A DNA stretch of 64,000 nt, taken from positions 1 to 64,000 of the forward strand of contig JACRHD010000005.1 in assembly GCA_016234115.1 (NCBI GenBank). The letters run 5' to 3'. Positions within the stretch are counted from its first letter, which is position 1. Each line of letters opens with the position of its first letter. The position numbers and the translations under genes were made by a program. The notes beneath the pieces are model-generated. The model worked only from the letters and a program-made list of their open reading frames with translations. It ran no database searches and was not told where the DNA came from. Below are positions 17,185-25,853 of this stretch, piece after piece. This DNA is from Nitrospirota bacterium (GTDB lineage: Bacteria; Nitrospirota; Thermodesulfovibrionia; UBA6902).

Positions 17185-17376
17185 ATGGATTGCAGGATTG
17201 AGACCAACAAGCGAAATTGTAATTGCACATATGAACCGTGCAGCAGGAAACACAAATGCTGTGAATGCCTTCATTATCACAGAAAGAATAATGAACTGCC
17301 GGCCTGTTTCTTCAGCAAAGAACAGGAACGCACGTACGATCGTTCGATCGGCAATTTTATAAGATTAAACAGATAG
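17185..17376 (+). CDS. DUF6485-type Cys-rich small protein
   Basis: 63 residues from ATG at 17185, with GGAG seven bases upstream; an ATG at 17167 or an even earlier start is possible. The core matches the small family annotated DUF6485: NCNCTYEPCSRKHKCCECLHYHR followed by NELPACFF and ERTYDRSIGNFI. Eight cysteines in the compact core suggest a metal site (zinc or iron-sulfur). The function is unknown. It stands alone, pointing towards the tRNA gene, divergent from motAB and convergent with the GeoRSP genes. Confidence 0.8.
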   Translation: MDCRIETNKRNCNCTYEPCSRKHKCCECLHYHRKNNELPACFFSKEQERTYDRSIGNFIRLNR

Positions 17377-17440
17377 CTGTCAGCAGTCGGCTATCAGCGG
17401 TCAGGAAAAATCTTTTTCAGTTGATCGCTGACTGCTTCAA
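17377..17440. repeat. Word-repeat dyad cassette (GTCAGCAGTCGGCTATCAGC family)
   Basis: The left arm GCTGTCAGCAGTCGGCTATC plus AGCGGTCAGG and the right arm TTGATCGCTGACTGCTTCAA form an imperfect dyad right after the DUF6485 stop and before tRNA-Leu. Confidence 0.75.
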
Positions 17441-17443
17441 TTA

Positions 17444-17526
17444 GCCGGAGTGGTGGAATGGCAGACGCGGTGGACTCAAAATCCACTGGAGGCAACTCCG
17501 TGGGGGTTCAAGTCCCCCCTCCGGCA
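17444..17526 (+). tRNA. tRNA-Leu (anticodon CAA)
   Basis: The acceptor stem GCCGGAG pairs with CTCCGGC, with discriminator A at 17526. The anticodon arm GTGGA-CTCAAAA-TCCAC gives anticodon CAA. The long variable arm (CTGGAGGCAACTCCGT) is typical of class II tRNA-Leu, and GGGGGTTCAAGTCCCCC is the T arm. CCA is not encoded. Confidence 0.95.
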
Positions 17527-17599
17527 TTTTTAATTCACAAGTATCTTCAAGGAGGCCCAAGCGCCGCCTCCGGCGCCATATAAAAGCGATTTGCATTAG

Positions 17600-18481
17600 T
17601 TACGCGCCGGACGGGTCTTTCCGGCAGGCAGGGTCTTTTTTATCAAATGCGCCGCGCAGAACATATGTTCTTCCCCTGCAGCCGCCTTTGCAGTCATCGA
17701 CTACGGCGCATTTCCGGCATTCCTGCGGGGGCAAAGAAAGCTCTGTCCTTATCTGTCGTCTTTCACAGGATGAATAAATCTCTTTCAGGGTCCCCGTCCT
17801 GAGGCTGCCCATTGAATGAGGCAGCAGCGGACACGGAGTTACGTCAAGGGCCGGGGATATATAAATCATCGTGAATGCGCCGTTACAGCCCATTCCCTCC
17901 GGACGATCTTTATTAAAGCAGACCTTCCACAATAACGGGTCGTGAATCATCATCTTCAGTCCCTGCAGCGACATACTTTTTAACGCGCGGGAAAGCCGGT
18001 CGACTTCTTCAGGCCCGGGACAATACATATCATTTTCGCCGTTCCGTTGTATCGGGAATTCAAGCTCGGTTATCCGCTTATTAATACAGCAGGAAATAAC
18101 AGCGGGGATTTCGTGAAAATTCCTGTTGCTTACCGGAAATGAAACGCCGCCCGCTAAACTGTCCGCGACGGCTTGAAGCCTGTCTGCGGAATCCGTCTCA
18201 GTGAAGATCGATATCTTACGGTCCCGCAATATCTTTATGGCCGCGCTTTCAAGGGCATCATGCCTTACAGTCAATCTGGTCCTTATATTCGTCACGGCCA
18301 ATTTCTCCGCGATACTTGTCACAACAGCGCTCACCGGCACGGAAAGGTCCCTGAGATTAAGGACAAATATTTTGCTCTTTATCAGTTCATCGCAGACCTT
18401 TGAAACAGCAGCGTCATCATACCCGGATGGATGTATGTCCCAGTAGACAATGAAGGGGTCGATCAGATTATCAGGGTTCAT
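17600..18481 (-). CDS. GeoRSP system SPASM-domain protein
   Basis: 293 residues. The layout resembles a radical SAM/SPASM protein, but the N-terminal half has no CxxxCxxC cluster motif; it starts [16 protein letters not shown] where that motif would be. The C-terminal SPASM region is intact: [36 protein letters not shown] and a last Cys in KKDPACRKD, enough for auxiliary 4Fe-4S clusters. It overlaps the upstream radical SAM gene by 11 bases. It corresponds to the SPASM partner of the GeoRSP (Geobacter radical SAM-SPASM-PqqD) set. It probably acts as a non-catalytic partner of the radical SAM enzyme. Confidence 0.82.
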   Translation of the reverse strand: MNPDNLIDPFIVYWDIHPSGYDDAAVSKVCDELIKSKIFVLNLRDLSVPVSAVVTSIAEKLAVTNIRTRLTVRHDALESAAIKILRDRKISIFTETDSADRLQAVADSLAGGVSFPVSNRNFHEIPAVISCCINKRITELEFPIQRNGENDMYCPGPEEVDRLSRALKSMSLQGLKMMIHDPLLWKVCFNKDRPEGMGCNGAFTMIYISPALDVTPCPLLPHSMGSLRTGTLKEIYSSCERRQIRTELSLPPQECRKCAVVDDCKGGCRGRTYVLRGAFDKKDPACRKDPSGA

Positions 18482-19484
18482 GCCGCCAGCAGTGCGGATC
18501 AGGGTTGTTTATATCGCCGGTAAGGGCAATCGCCCTGGCAGTGCAGCCGCCGAGACAGTCCTCATAATGGCCGCATGCGGCGCACTTGCCTTTGGGGGTC
18601 TTGTTTCTCATCTTCATCAGCAGGGGAGAATTTTTCCAGAGGTCCTTTAAGTCGTCCTTTATAATACTGCCTATCACCAACGGGATAAACCCGCAGGGCG
18701 TTATATCGCCGTTTGCCTTGATGTTCAGTGAAAGCTTTCCGCAGACGCTTCCCCGGACCATGGAACCATTTTTGCCGAGGCCCAACAGCGCGATGATGGG
18801 ATCGTCAAGAGAGATGTCCAGTCCTTCCGTTTTCTGTTTCGCGTCAAGCGCCCTGATATAAAACTCCTTCCACTCATCAGCGCTCAGATCCAGCATGTCT
18901 TTATTGGAATAGCCGAGTCCCGAACATTTGAAGTTGTGAAAATTAAGATGTTTCACTTTATGCTCAACGGCAAATTCAATCAACGCGTCGATGTCTTTAT
19001 GATTGATCCTGCAGATGACCGACGATATGGAAGTCTCAAGCCCCGCGTCATTCAGACAGGCAAGCGCCCTCACGGCCTTTGCGTGACTGCCGCCGGTCCC
19101 TCTGAAATTATCGTGCGTTTCGGCCCGGCGGCTGTCAATGCTGATCCCCACTTTTGAAAAGCCGCTCTCTTTCAATTCCGCCGCCCTCGCGCCGTCTATT
19201 AAGGACCCGTTGCTGTTCATCGAGACCACCAATCCGTTCCTCGAAGCAAAACGGGATATCTCCATCAGGTCTTTTCTCAGCAGCGGCTCTCCGCCGCCGA
19301 AATTGATCGACAGCACGCCGGCCTTTACGACGCTCTCTATGCATTTAAAAACCACCTGTATATCGAGTTCGTCAAAAGGGTCCGTCCGGCTGTAGCAGTG
19401 GCCGCATTTGAAATTACATTTGTTCGTGACCGCCCAGTTGATCGTCAGCGGAGCGGCGGGAAGAAAGTCATTCATATCTGACAT
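18471..19484 (-). CDS. GeoRSP system radical SAM/SPASM protein
   Basis: 337 residues. The AdoMet-binding 4Fe-4S motif is CNFKCGHC near residue 18-25, followed by NFGGGEPLLRKDL (the GGE motif). The TIM-barrel core continues with VSMNSNGSLID and GISIDS. The SPASM region carries CGKLSLNIKANGDITPCGF, CAACGHYEDCLGGC and a final Cys. Radical SAM/SPASM enzymes mature ribosomal peptides or proteins, often guided by PqqD-like recognition domains, and a separate PqqD gene lies directly upstream with a 17-base overlap. The substrate is unknown, and no obvious precursor peptide was found nearby. Confidence 0.9.
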   Translation of the reverse strand: MSDMNDFLPAAPLTINWAVTNKCNFKCGHCYSRTDPFDELDIQVVFKCIESVVKAGVLSINFGGGEPLLRKDLMEISRFASRNGLVVSMNSNGSLIDGARAAELKESGFSKVGISIDSRRAETHDNFRGTGGSHAKAVRALACLNDAGLETSISSVICRINHKDIDALIEFAVEHKVKHLNFHNFKCSGLGYSNKDMLDLSADEWKEFYIRALDAKQKTEGLDISLDDPIIALLGLGKNGSMVRGSVCGKLSLNIKANGDITPCGFIPLVIGSIIKDDLKDLWKNSPLLMKMRNKTPKGKCAACGHYEDCLGGCTARAIALTGDINNPDPHCWRHEP

Positions 19485-19776
19485 ACCCTTTTTCTTTCAG
19501 CTCGGACAGAAATGCCTCCGCATCTCTCTTCAGCGTCTCGGGCCCGACATCGAATGTCCCGGCAAGATCGGACACAATTTCATCAAGGGTCCTGCCTTCG
19601 CACCTTTTCCATATCTCCGTTGCAAGTACGTTGAGCGAGAGCATCATTGAGTTGTGGTATAAAACGGACGTGCCGATCCCTTCGACGTCTTCTCCCTTTT
19701 GCAGTCCTTCATATGCCCGCGCCCTGTATTCGTCCTCCTCACGCCACATGACGTCGGCGTTTCTGAATATCTTCAT
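19468..19776 (-). CDS. PqqD-family protein (GeoRSP system)
   Basis: 102 residues. The PqqD-like winged-helix signature is clear: hydrophobic LNVLATEIWKRCEGRTLDEI, then VSDLAGTFDV, then AFLSELKEKGYVRYE. Such proteins bind the leader peptide of a RiPP precursor and present it to the radical SAM enzyme. Its start overlaps the cupin stop (TGATG) and its end overlaps the radical SAM gene, so the four genes form one tightly coupled unit. Confidence 0.88.
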   Translation of the reverse strand: MKIFRNADVMWREEDEYRARAYEGLQKGEDVEGIGTSVLYHNSMMLSLNVLATEIWKRCEGRTLDEIVSDLAGTFDVGPETLKRDAEAFLSELKEKGYVRYE

Positions 19777-20102
19777 CAGTCCCCCTGAGATGTCAGGGAG
19801 GCAATGACAAGATCGTCCCCCGACGCGTTGCGGATTCCGTGCTCTGCGAGCGGGGGCACAATCACGATTTTGCCGTGCTCGACCACCTGCGACTCCCCTG
19901 CTGTCGTGAATTCACCCTTGCCCTCCATAATCATCCAGATATGATTTCCGTGATGGGTATGGGTCGTTATTTCCTGTCCGGGTTTCATGCATATAATGTT
20001 TATCTTGGAATGCTTGTCCGACCATATTGTTTCCATGTGGCGCTTTTCATCGCTGAATTTCTTGAGCTTATGGATGTCCAGTATCAAACTCTTGTTCTTC
20101 AT
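19776..20102 (-). CDS. Cupin-domain protein
   Basis: 108 residues of a single cupin. Metal-ligand motif 1 is GQEITTHTHHGNHIWMIMEG and motif 2 is PPLAEHGIRN. It probably binds a divalent metal through the His-rich segment. AGGGAC precedes the ATG. As the first gene of the GeoRSP transcript, it may act on or bind the system's product; the reaction is unknown. Confidence 0.85.
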   Translation of the reverse strand: MKNKSLILDIHKLKKFSDEKRHMETIWSDKHSKINIICMKPGQEITTHTHHGNHIWMIMEGKGEFTTAGESQVVEHGKIVIVPPLAEHGIRNASGDDLVIASLTSQGD

Positions 20103-20126
20103 AAGTCCCTCCGGTTATGTTACCGA

Positions 20127-20154
20127 TTATCCCCCTTTGAAAAAGAGGGGATAA
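20127..20154 (-). terminator. Hairpin downstream of the permease gene
   Basis: TTATCCCC and GGGGATAA pair around CCTTTGAAAAAGA, between the permease stop and the cupin gene. There is no clean T-tract, so it may be a small repeat rather than a true intrinsic terminator. Confidence 0.4.
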
Positions 20155-20181
20155 AGCTGCTCTCGTACTGAATGGTTACCA

Positions 20182-22050
20182 TTATTTTATCATTCTGTAA
20201 TAATTTTCGAGTATTTCCGATGTCCGGTTGAAAAAATAAAAGGCCGCGGACACGGGGAGTTCGTCCGCATGTTCGACAGAGCCTGAAAATGTCACCCCGA
20301 ATCTCGAAGACAAGCTGTTGGCCCCGGTCCGCTGCCTGCCGGCCGCGATCAACAGTCCCTTCCCGTTATGTGAAAACCCGGATATTGTTTCCAGCTCGAC
20401 GTCGGAGAAGAGTCCCCCGGCCCCGCCCTCCCCGAAAAGTATCCATAGCTGAGAGTATTGCGCAAGCAACTCGCGCGACAACACGGGGGTCTCTTTTCTG
20501 TCCGTCACCTTCACTTTAAACCCGTCCTCCTTCTCCAGACCGTCAAGCGCGCCCTGACTGAAGGCCCCCGAATTACCCGCCGTGTTGTAAATCAATATAT
20601 CCATCATGCCTTCCGGCCCGCTGTTTTCTTCGAGCCGGGCCGCGATATTTCTTATGTATCTGCGGTTGTCATATTTGTCGGCGAGGAACCTGCCGGGACC
20701 GGAATCAAAAACAATGCCTCCATGTCCTTCCACCGAATTATCATAAGTAGCGATGGTCCCTTTTCCTCCGGGGTCCATAACGATCTTCACGTGTCTGTCG
20801 TCATGCGCCTTCGTAATAATCGCCGAGCTCCCTCCGGACACCGACCTAACGCCCCGCAAAACAGGATTGCCGGTATCCGTATACGGAGCGAACACCAGGT
20901 TCTGAAAAGACCAGGCAATGACAATCGTCCCGACAATACAGATGATCATATATAAAAAGAACACCCTCTTTCTGAAGATCGTCCAGAACATTACCATGGT
21001 AGGCATGGCCGTCACCGGACCTCCGATAAGGAAGGCGAGTCCGGCCCCTCCGTTCATGGTGCCGTCAAGGGCGCTTTTAATATGATAAAGAATGCTCGAG
21101 GCGCTGATCTGATGCAGAAATATGGGGACCGACCCCATCGTCACCCATATAATGCCGAACTTGTTTTCCTGGTTGAAAAACCTGTAAATCCATTCGTACG
21201 GCATGTATCTCTGCACAATAAGGCCTGAAGCAACTCCGATGAGGACATACTTGCCGACCAGCCAGAGCATCTCGGATGATTTTGCAAGAAAGATGAGGAA
21301 CATATTACCCGTTTTGGCCGCTACCCTGTTGCCGAATTTCTCTCTGCAATTGCATCTCAGGCGGTCGTCGGGATAATTCTCGTCATGGAAATCGCCTCTG
21401 GGGACGGCGCCCTCAATGAATATGGTTTCCGTCTGAAAACCCCTGTTCCTGACAAGATGAGTAAGGACCCCCGCAAATATCCCCATCAGCAACGCAGCAA
21501 GGGTCCGTATCACGGTCCATTCCGGGCCGAGGTCGCTCAGCGTGATCAGATACGTTGTCGGGCTCATCAGCGGGGAAGTAACAAGAAGCGCCATGACCGG
21601 CGCAAGCGGCAGGCCGGCAAACAACAGACTCACCGCGGTCGTCAAAGTGCCGCAGGCGCAGAGGGGGGTCAATATCCCTGTCAGAGACGCCAAAAAAATA
21701 CTGAGGAAACCGTACCGGTCGAGGGTCCGTCTGAGCCTGATCGCCAGCTTGTATGTTCGTATGAAGCCTGCTAAAAGTATCCCGATCATGAAATACGGCA
21801 ATATGTCCTTCAACTCTGCAAGCAACCCATGTTCGCTGAAGAACATATCCCGTATTTCATGTCCGAGTACAAGAGGAAACGGTTTTTGCGACAACCCGGG
21901 GCTTACGGCCTGACCGGTAGGACCGTAAACCCACACATGCCATGCTATAAGCAGAAAAGACGCAAATACCATAAACAGCAGCATCCTGTTGGCCCCCCTG
22001 TGGGGCGCTCCGTGGACCCTGCACCCGTTATTTTCTTTGCGATTTTCCAC
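20182..22050 (-). CDS. UPF0718/ArsP-type permease with extra C-terminal domain
   Basis: About 622 residues from a GTG at 22050 preceded by GAGGG; a TTG at 22113 would add 21 residues and overlap yedE. The N-terminal two-thirds is a permease of the DUF318/ArsP_1 type. Its first half carries LTPLCACGTLTTAVSLLFAG, and the second half has LVGKYVLIGVASG and VPIFLHQISAS. A charged loop between halves contains RCNCREKFGNR. From about residue 420 a soluble domain follows (MMDILIYNTAGNSGAFSQG, ILFGEGGAGGLFSD, GKGLLIAAGRQ). It looks like the class I glutamine-amidotransferase-like fold of GldG/DUF4350 proteins. Related permeases export organoarsenicals or other substrates; the position after yedE suggests a selenium or sulfur link. 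Confidence 0.8.
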   Translation of the reverse strand: MENRKENNGCRVHGAPHRGANRMLLFMVFASFLLIAWHVWVYGPTGQAVSPGLSQKPFPLVLGHEIRDMFFSEHGLLAELKDILPYFMIGILLAGFIRTYKLAIRLRRTLDRYGFLSIFLASLTGILTPLCACGTLTTAVSLLFAGLPLAPVMALLVTSPLMSPTTYLITLSDLGPEWTVIRTLAALLMGIFAGVLTHLVRNRGFQTETIFIEGAVPRGDFHDENYPDDRLRCNCREKFGNRVAAKTGNMFLIFLAKSSEMLWLVGKYVLIGVASGLIVQRYMPYEWIYRFFNQENKFGIIWVTMGSVPIFLHQISASSILYHIKSALDGTMNGGAGLAFLIGGPVTAMPTMVMFWTIFRKRVFFLYMIICIVGTIVIAWSFQNLVFAPYTDTGNPVLRGVRSVSGGSSAIITKAHDDRHVKIVMDPGGKGTIATYDNSVEGHGGIVFDSGPGRFLADKYDNRRYIRNIAARLEENSGPEGMMDILIYNTAGNSGAFSQGALDGLEKEDGFKVKVTDRKETPVLSRELLAQYSQLWILFGEGGAGGLFSDVELETISGFSHNGKGLLIAAGRQRTGANSLSSRFGVTFSGSVEHADELPVSAAFYFFNRTSEILENYYRMIK

Positions 22051-22081
22051 TCGGACCCTCGATTCCTCGAACCCTTGCTTT

Positions 22082-23179
22082 TCAGTCCAGGCCGGTCTGA
22101 TATTCAGGCGCAAGCCCTTTGTCTCTTTCGCGAAAGAGCAGACCCGTTATGACCAGGAAGACAATACCTGTCAGTACGGCAATCTTCCCTGGGAAAGGGA
22201 CTTCCGCTGCAGTAGCAGCAAGCCCCCAGTTCTGTACAAGGGCCCCGCCGACAAGCATGCCCATTACCGTTGCGCCCGCGTCGGTGTCGCCCTGGCCCGA
22301 AAGCACCAATTGTCTGAACGGGCATCCCTTGATAAGGACAGAGCCGAACCCGACAAGACCCATGCCGAGCACGTCCCATAAATAACTTTCAGATGGCCCC
22401 GCCTGTACAGGCATATCGACCGAGAATTGCCCGGTGAGCAGATTCGCCGCCAGCGCCGTAAGAAAGAAAGAGCCGATCGCCGTCAAAAGTCCCGTTGACT
22501 TCGGACATCCCCGGACCTCTCCCGGTCCCCATAAAAACAATCTCGCCAGCCCCCCGGTAATACAAAAGCCCGATATCTGGGCGAAAGACCCGATAAGCAG
22601 TCCGAATAACAAAGACATCCACACAGGCGCGTGGAGAGCCGCGGGACCCTTTACGCTTGTGTGTATGAACGGGACCTGAAACAACAGCAGCATGAAAAGT
22701 GCGAGCATGAAAACCGGCATGATAAAACCGTTTGCTCGCGGCGCGTCCGAGGGCCGTCCGAGCCTGAAACCTCCTTCGAGGAATTTCAGACCCGTCCACA
22801 CGCCGGCCGCAAGCCCTGTTACGCCGCTTACAGCGGAAAAATCCCCCGCAGACAACCGCAGGACCAATTTTATCGGACAGCCTATAAACACCGAGCACCC
22901 GATGATAAGCAGGATGCCGATAAAAAATCTCAGAAGCGGGGAGCCGCCCGAAGTCGTCCTGAATTCTCCTGTGGCAAGAGAGGTAAAAAAAGAACCCAGT
23001 ACAAATGCGATTATCTCCGGCCTGATGTACTGCATCCTTATATCGTCATGCAGTCCGATTGCGCCGGCTATATTTCTCATGAAGCATGAGACGCATATAC
23101 CGGTGTCGGCAGGATTTCCGGCGTAGGAAAGCAGGACCGCCCCGACGCCGAGAACGCCTCCGGCAATTATAAACTTCAT
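22082..23179 (-). CDS. yedE: YedE-family putative selenium transporter
   Basis: About 365 residues, an integral membrane protein with around ten helices. Diagnostic YedE segments are present: YAGNPADTGICVSCFMRNIAGAIGLH, GCPIKLVLRLSAGDF, AQISGFCITGGLARLFL, and WDVLGMGLVGFGSVLIKGCPFRQLVLSGQGDTDAG. The paired Gly-Cys-Pro motifs (IGCPIKL, KGCPFRQ) are typical. The ATG at 23179 directly follows the TPR gene stop; a GTG three codons earlier is possible. This YeeE/YedE branch is found mostly in selenium-using genomes and is proposed to move selenium species. That fits the probable selenoprotein at 58863-60047. Confidence 0.88.
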   Translation of the reverse strand: MKFIIAGGVLGVGAVLLSYAGNPADTGICVSCFMRNIAGAIGLHDDIRMQYIRPEIIAFVLGSFFTSLATGEFRTTSGGSPLLRFFIGILLIIGCSVFIGCPIKLVLRLSAGDFSAVSGVTGLAAGVWTGLKFLEGGFRLGRPSDAPRANGFIMPVFMLALFMLLLFQVPFIHTSVKGPAALHAPVWMSLLFGLLIGSFAQISGFCITGGLARLFLWGPGEVRGCPKSTGLLTAIGSFFLTALAANLLTGQFSVDMPVQAGPSESYLWDVLGMGLVGFGSVLIKGCPFRQLVLSGQGDTDAGATVMGMLVGGALVQNWGLAATAAEVPFPGKIAVLTGIVFLVITGLLFRERDKGLAPEYQTGLD

Positions 23180-23180
23180 C

Positions 23181-23705
23181 TTACCCACAGGACGCCGCCA
23201 GTTTTTTAATAAGATAGCGCGTGTTCTTTTTCGCCGTCTTCATATAGGGGTCATCCGGTCTGTTCGACAGGGTCTCATTTATTTTCAATTTTGCTTCTTC
23301 GACGGCAATCTTTATCTTGCGCCCCTGAAAGAGAGACGTCTTTTTGTCCAGGTAATCAGGGTTCAGGTCAACGGCTTCTCTATACTCATAAACAGCGCCC
23401 ACGGCGTCCTGCCTCCGCATCATTACATCGCCCATAAGCATATGAAGCTCTCCGTCATAAGGATATTTTCCGGTCAATTCTTTTATCAGGGCCTCGGCCT
23501 TCTGAATATTGTTCGCCTCTATCAGTCTTTTGAGTGTCCTGGTTTCCTCTTCCGCGAGGCCGCCTGCGGCGGTCGTGTTCCCCGGGCGGGTCGATGAACG
23601 CTTGATATTTTTTTCGGGACCACTGCGATATTCAGCGCTGACAACGGCAAGAGCGGCAATAAATATCAGGATAAAGACAATAGATAATTTGTCCAGCTTA
23701 TCCAT
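23181..23705 (-). CDS. Membrane-anchored TPR protein
   Basis: 174 residues from ATG at 23705. One N-terminal helix (LSIVFILIFIAALAVVSA) anchors it, followed by a linker and tetratricopeptide-like helices (EANNIQKAEALIKELTGKYP, LHMLMGDVMMRRQDAVGAV, YEYREAVDLNPDYLDK). No Shine-Dalgarno is obvious; a TATAAT-like box sits just upstream. It shares its end with yedE and may scaffold cytochrome or transporter assembly. Function unknown. Confidence 0.75.
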   Translation of the reverse strand: MDKLDKLSIVFILIFIAALAVVSAEYRSGPEKNIKRSSTRPGNTTAAGGLAEEETRTLKRLIEANNIQKAEALIKELTGKYPYDGELHMLMGDVMMRRQDAVGAVYEYREAVDLNPDYLDKKTSLFQGRKIKIAVEEAKLKINETLSNRPDDPYMKTAKKNTRYLIKKLAASCG

Positions 23706-23754
23706 AGGCAATATTATATCAATTTTGATTTGATTTGTTGTCCTTCCACTGCCG

Positions 23755-23804
23755 GCCCGGATTATTCTAAACTCCGGGAGTACGATACTTGTGAATAGTC
23801 CGGG
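23755..23804. repeat. Miniature copy of the 217-bp inverted-repeat element
   Basis: GCCCGGATTATTCTAAACTC plus CGGGAG, joined to TACGATACTTGTGAATAGTCCGGG, corresponds to the two outer ends of the element at 29796-30012 with the middle missing. It sits between the PhnD-like and TPR genes. Confidence 0.65.
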
Positions 23805-24707
23805 TTAATACTTCTGATACGGCGGCATATTGGTGCGTCTGGCCATATCGCGCACAATATCGTAATCCTCGTCTTTTACGTCATGAAAACCGTCAAGCCC
23901 GGCCCTTGCAAGCACCCTCACTGTTTCTCCGTCTATTTCTACCGTGTCTTCCTTTTTTAGGCCGAGCAGGGCCTTCTTGAGCTTGTGAGCGAGCGGATCG
24001 TCGGTCCTTTGCGCGGCCCCAAAAGTGCAGTAGGGGACCGGTTCTCCTTCCGCTATTATTCTGAAATCCTCGCGGTCGATCTTTCCCTCCCCGATCATCT
24101 TCTCAAAATCAAGCATCTGAAACGCTCCCGCGTCATATTTGCCGTAGAGGACGCCGTAGATGACTTTTTCATGTTTATATGTCCCGGTCGGTATCGTGTA
24201 GGACGACAGGTCCTCTTCAGGGCTTAGGCCGCCCCGGACCATCAGGTCATATTGCTGCAGGTATCCTGTCGGCGCAAGCATGGGCCCGAAAACCATGCTC
24301 TTCCCTTTCAGGTCCTTTATCCTGGTGATCCCGCTGTCTTTCCTTGTTACAATCGCCCCGTTTGATCTCGGGCCGAGGGCCCCCTGCTCATCCGCCGTCA
24401 AGGCCCTCACACCGTGATACCGGTTTAAGATTATATAGAGAAGAGAATTCGTATGGGTAAAATCCAGTCCGTCTACTTCCTTTGTAAAGTTGGTGGTATC
24501 AATAGCAACCGCCTCCATTTTAATACTTAGTTTCCTTCCGAGATAATCCGTTAAAGGTCTGAACCTGTAAAGCGTCTCTTCTTCACTATTGCAGATCATG
24601 TAACCGATTCTGTAGGTCTTCTCATCTTTGCCGACAGACGGGGCCGGCCGGCATGAGACGAGACTGATGAACAGTCCGATAAACAGCAGCGGTTTAATAA
24701 ATCTCAA
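23805..24707 (-). CDS. PhnD-like phosphate/phosphonate-type substrate-binding lipoprotein
   Basis: 300 residues. The lipoprotein signal ends LLFIGLFISLVSC with Cys19 as the lipidated residue. The type II periplasmic-binding fold follows: TYRIGYMICNSEEETLYRFRPLTDYL, a middle lobe with GAIVTRKDSGITRIKDLKGKSMVFG, and GTYKHEKVIYGVLYGKYDAGAF. PhnD relatives bind phosphonate, phosphite or arsenite (the AioX/ArxX branch). No ABC permease or ATPase gene is nearby, so a sensing or delivery role for the adjacent respiratory cluster is more likely than import. The ligand cannot be told from sequence. Confidence 0.87.
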   Translation of the reverse strand: MRFIKPLLFIGLFISLVSCRPAPSVGKDEKTYRIGYMICNSEEETLYRFRPLTDYLGRKLSIKMEAVAIDTTNFTKEVDGLDFTHTNSLLYIILNRYHGVRALTADEQGALGPRSNGAIVTRKDSGITRIKDLKGKSMVFGPMLAPTGYLQQYDLMVRGGLSPEEDLSSYTIPTGTYKHEKVIYGVLYGKYDAGAFQMLDFEKMIGEGKIDREDFRIIAEGEPVPYCTFGAAQRTDDPLAHKLKKALLGLKKEDTVEIDGETVRVLARAGLDGFHDVKDEDYDIVRDMARRTNMPPYQKY

Positions 24708-24725
24708 TGAGGCCCTTCCTTCCGG

Positions 24726-25634
24726 TCATGCGCGTACTTTCCCGAATAAATATAATACGCCGCCTAAAGCGACCATGCAGAACCCGAGATAAACAACAGG
24801 CGTGCCCTGGTCCCTCGTTATCTGCAGACCGACAAAGGGGTTCCTGTAAGGGTCCCTGCCGGTTGAGGTGTGAAAAAATTTCTGCCCTTCCCATTCGAGC
24901 GGGCTGTTCACTTCCGTCCTGCCTTCGGACACTATTGAGCCGTTCCTTGAAAACGCCAGGTCCACCCAGGTCCTTTTTACTACAGGGTCCACGTACGCCA
25001 CAAGCCTGAACCCGAAGGGGAAATCAGCAGGCAATTCCATCACACCTGCGGTGTCCGCATGTCCGATGAGGGTGTTCCCGCTGAAGACGCTGAGTTTCAG
25101 GCTTTGCGATCTCATATCAAACGCGTCTGCCCGTATCCGGTAATTTTCAAGGTCGAAACTCCCGCCGGTCTCAAGCACATAGAGCCCGGACTTTTCCCCG
25201 TCTCTGAGCACGCCGACCTTTACAGGCACGGGATAATATTCTTCGTGTAATCGTTTGACCGTCATATCCATCGTCAGGGGAACATCTTTTTTCATGTCCC
25301 ACCTGTAGACTGTATCGACCGTTTCGCCTTCATAGACGTTTACCGTGGCAACGTATCCGAAGGCGCCGAGCCCCCCGCCGACAAAAGATACGATTACGCC
25401 CGCGTGCATTATCACGACCGGCACGGCGAGGGTCTTTATCCTTCGCAGAGTGCACAGGACAAGGTTGACAACCAGCAGCGCAAACAGCCCCCTTATAATC
25501 TGCCATACCCAGGGCGGGGCCGCTTCGGAAAAAGTCGTGACTGTCAGCGCCGGGCAAAGTACGATAAGAAGCGCTGTTATTAATTCTTTCGATGAAAGAA
25601 AATCGTATAGCCATTTTCTACCTTTTTCAGGCAT
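24726..25634 (-). CDS. ResB/CcsB-like cytochrome c biogenesis protein
   Basis: 302 residues, shorter than full ResB (about 450). Two helices near the N-terminus (ELITALLIVLCPALTVTTF; WQIIRGLFALLVVNLVLC) and a third at AVPVVIMHAGVIVSFVGGG precede a periplasmic beta domain (NVYEGETVDTVYRWDMKKD, ...EWEGQKFFHTS). A final helix is VVYLGFCMVALGGVLYLFG. ResB works with CcsA/ResC to attach haem to CxxCH motifs; the CcsA partner is not in the window. Location downstream of the giant cytochrome suggests a dedicated assembly factor. Confidence 0.85.
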   Translation of the reverse strand: MPEKGRKWLYDFLSSKELITALLIVLCPALTVTTFSEAAPPWVWQIIRGLFALLVVNLVLCTLRRIKTLAVPVVIMHAGVIVSFVGGGLGAFGYVATVNVYEGETVDTVYRWDMKKDVPLTMDMTVKRLHEEYYPVPVKVGVLRDGEKSGLYVLETGGSFDLENYRIRADAFDMRSQSLKLSVFSGNTLIGHADTAGVMELPADFPFGFRLVAYVDPVVKRTWVDLAFSRNGSIVSEGRTEVNSPLEWEGQKFFHTSTGRDPYRNPFVGLQITRDQGTPVVYLGFCMVALGGVLYLFGKVRA

Positions 25635-25659
25635 TTCACAATTCTATAACAACATCTTT

Positions 25660-25850
25660 ACTAAGGTTCATGATGGTTGCTTAGAGTTCATCACTATGAT
25701 GCACGGCACGTCATTCCCGCAGTCCTCAGGCGGGAATCTATTTTAAGGAAGTGGATGCCCGATTAAGGACCCCCCATTACGACATTCGAGGGCAGGCTTC
25801 GGGCACGACGACCATTGACGTGTCTTTACATATGAACTCATTGGTATAAG
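25660..25850. repeat. GTCATTCCCG interspersed element (copy 1)
   Basis: The core from CGTCATTCCCGCAGTCCTC to CTTCGGGCACGACG (25709-25810) matches copies at 47651-47752 and 51092-51190. Like the 47.7-kb copy it is followed by TGTCTTTAC-TATGA-CTC. GAGTTCAT on the left and ATGAACTC on the right form short inverted ends. The rest of the gap between the ResB-like and OpuAC-like genes holds nothing else. Confidence 0.75.
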
Positions 25851-25853
25851 ACA

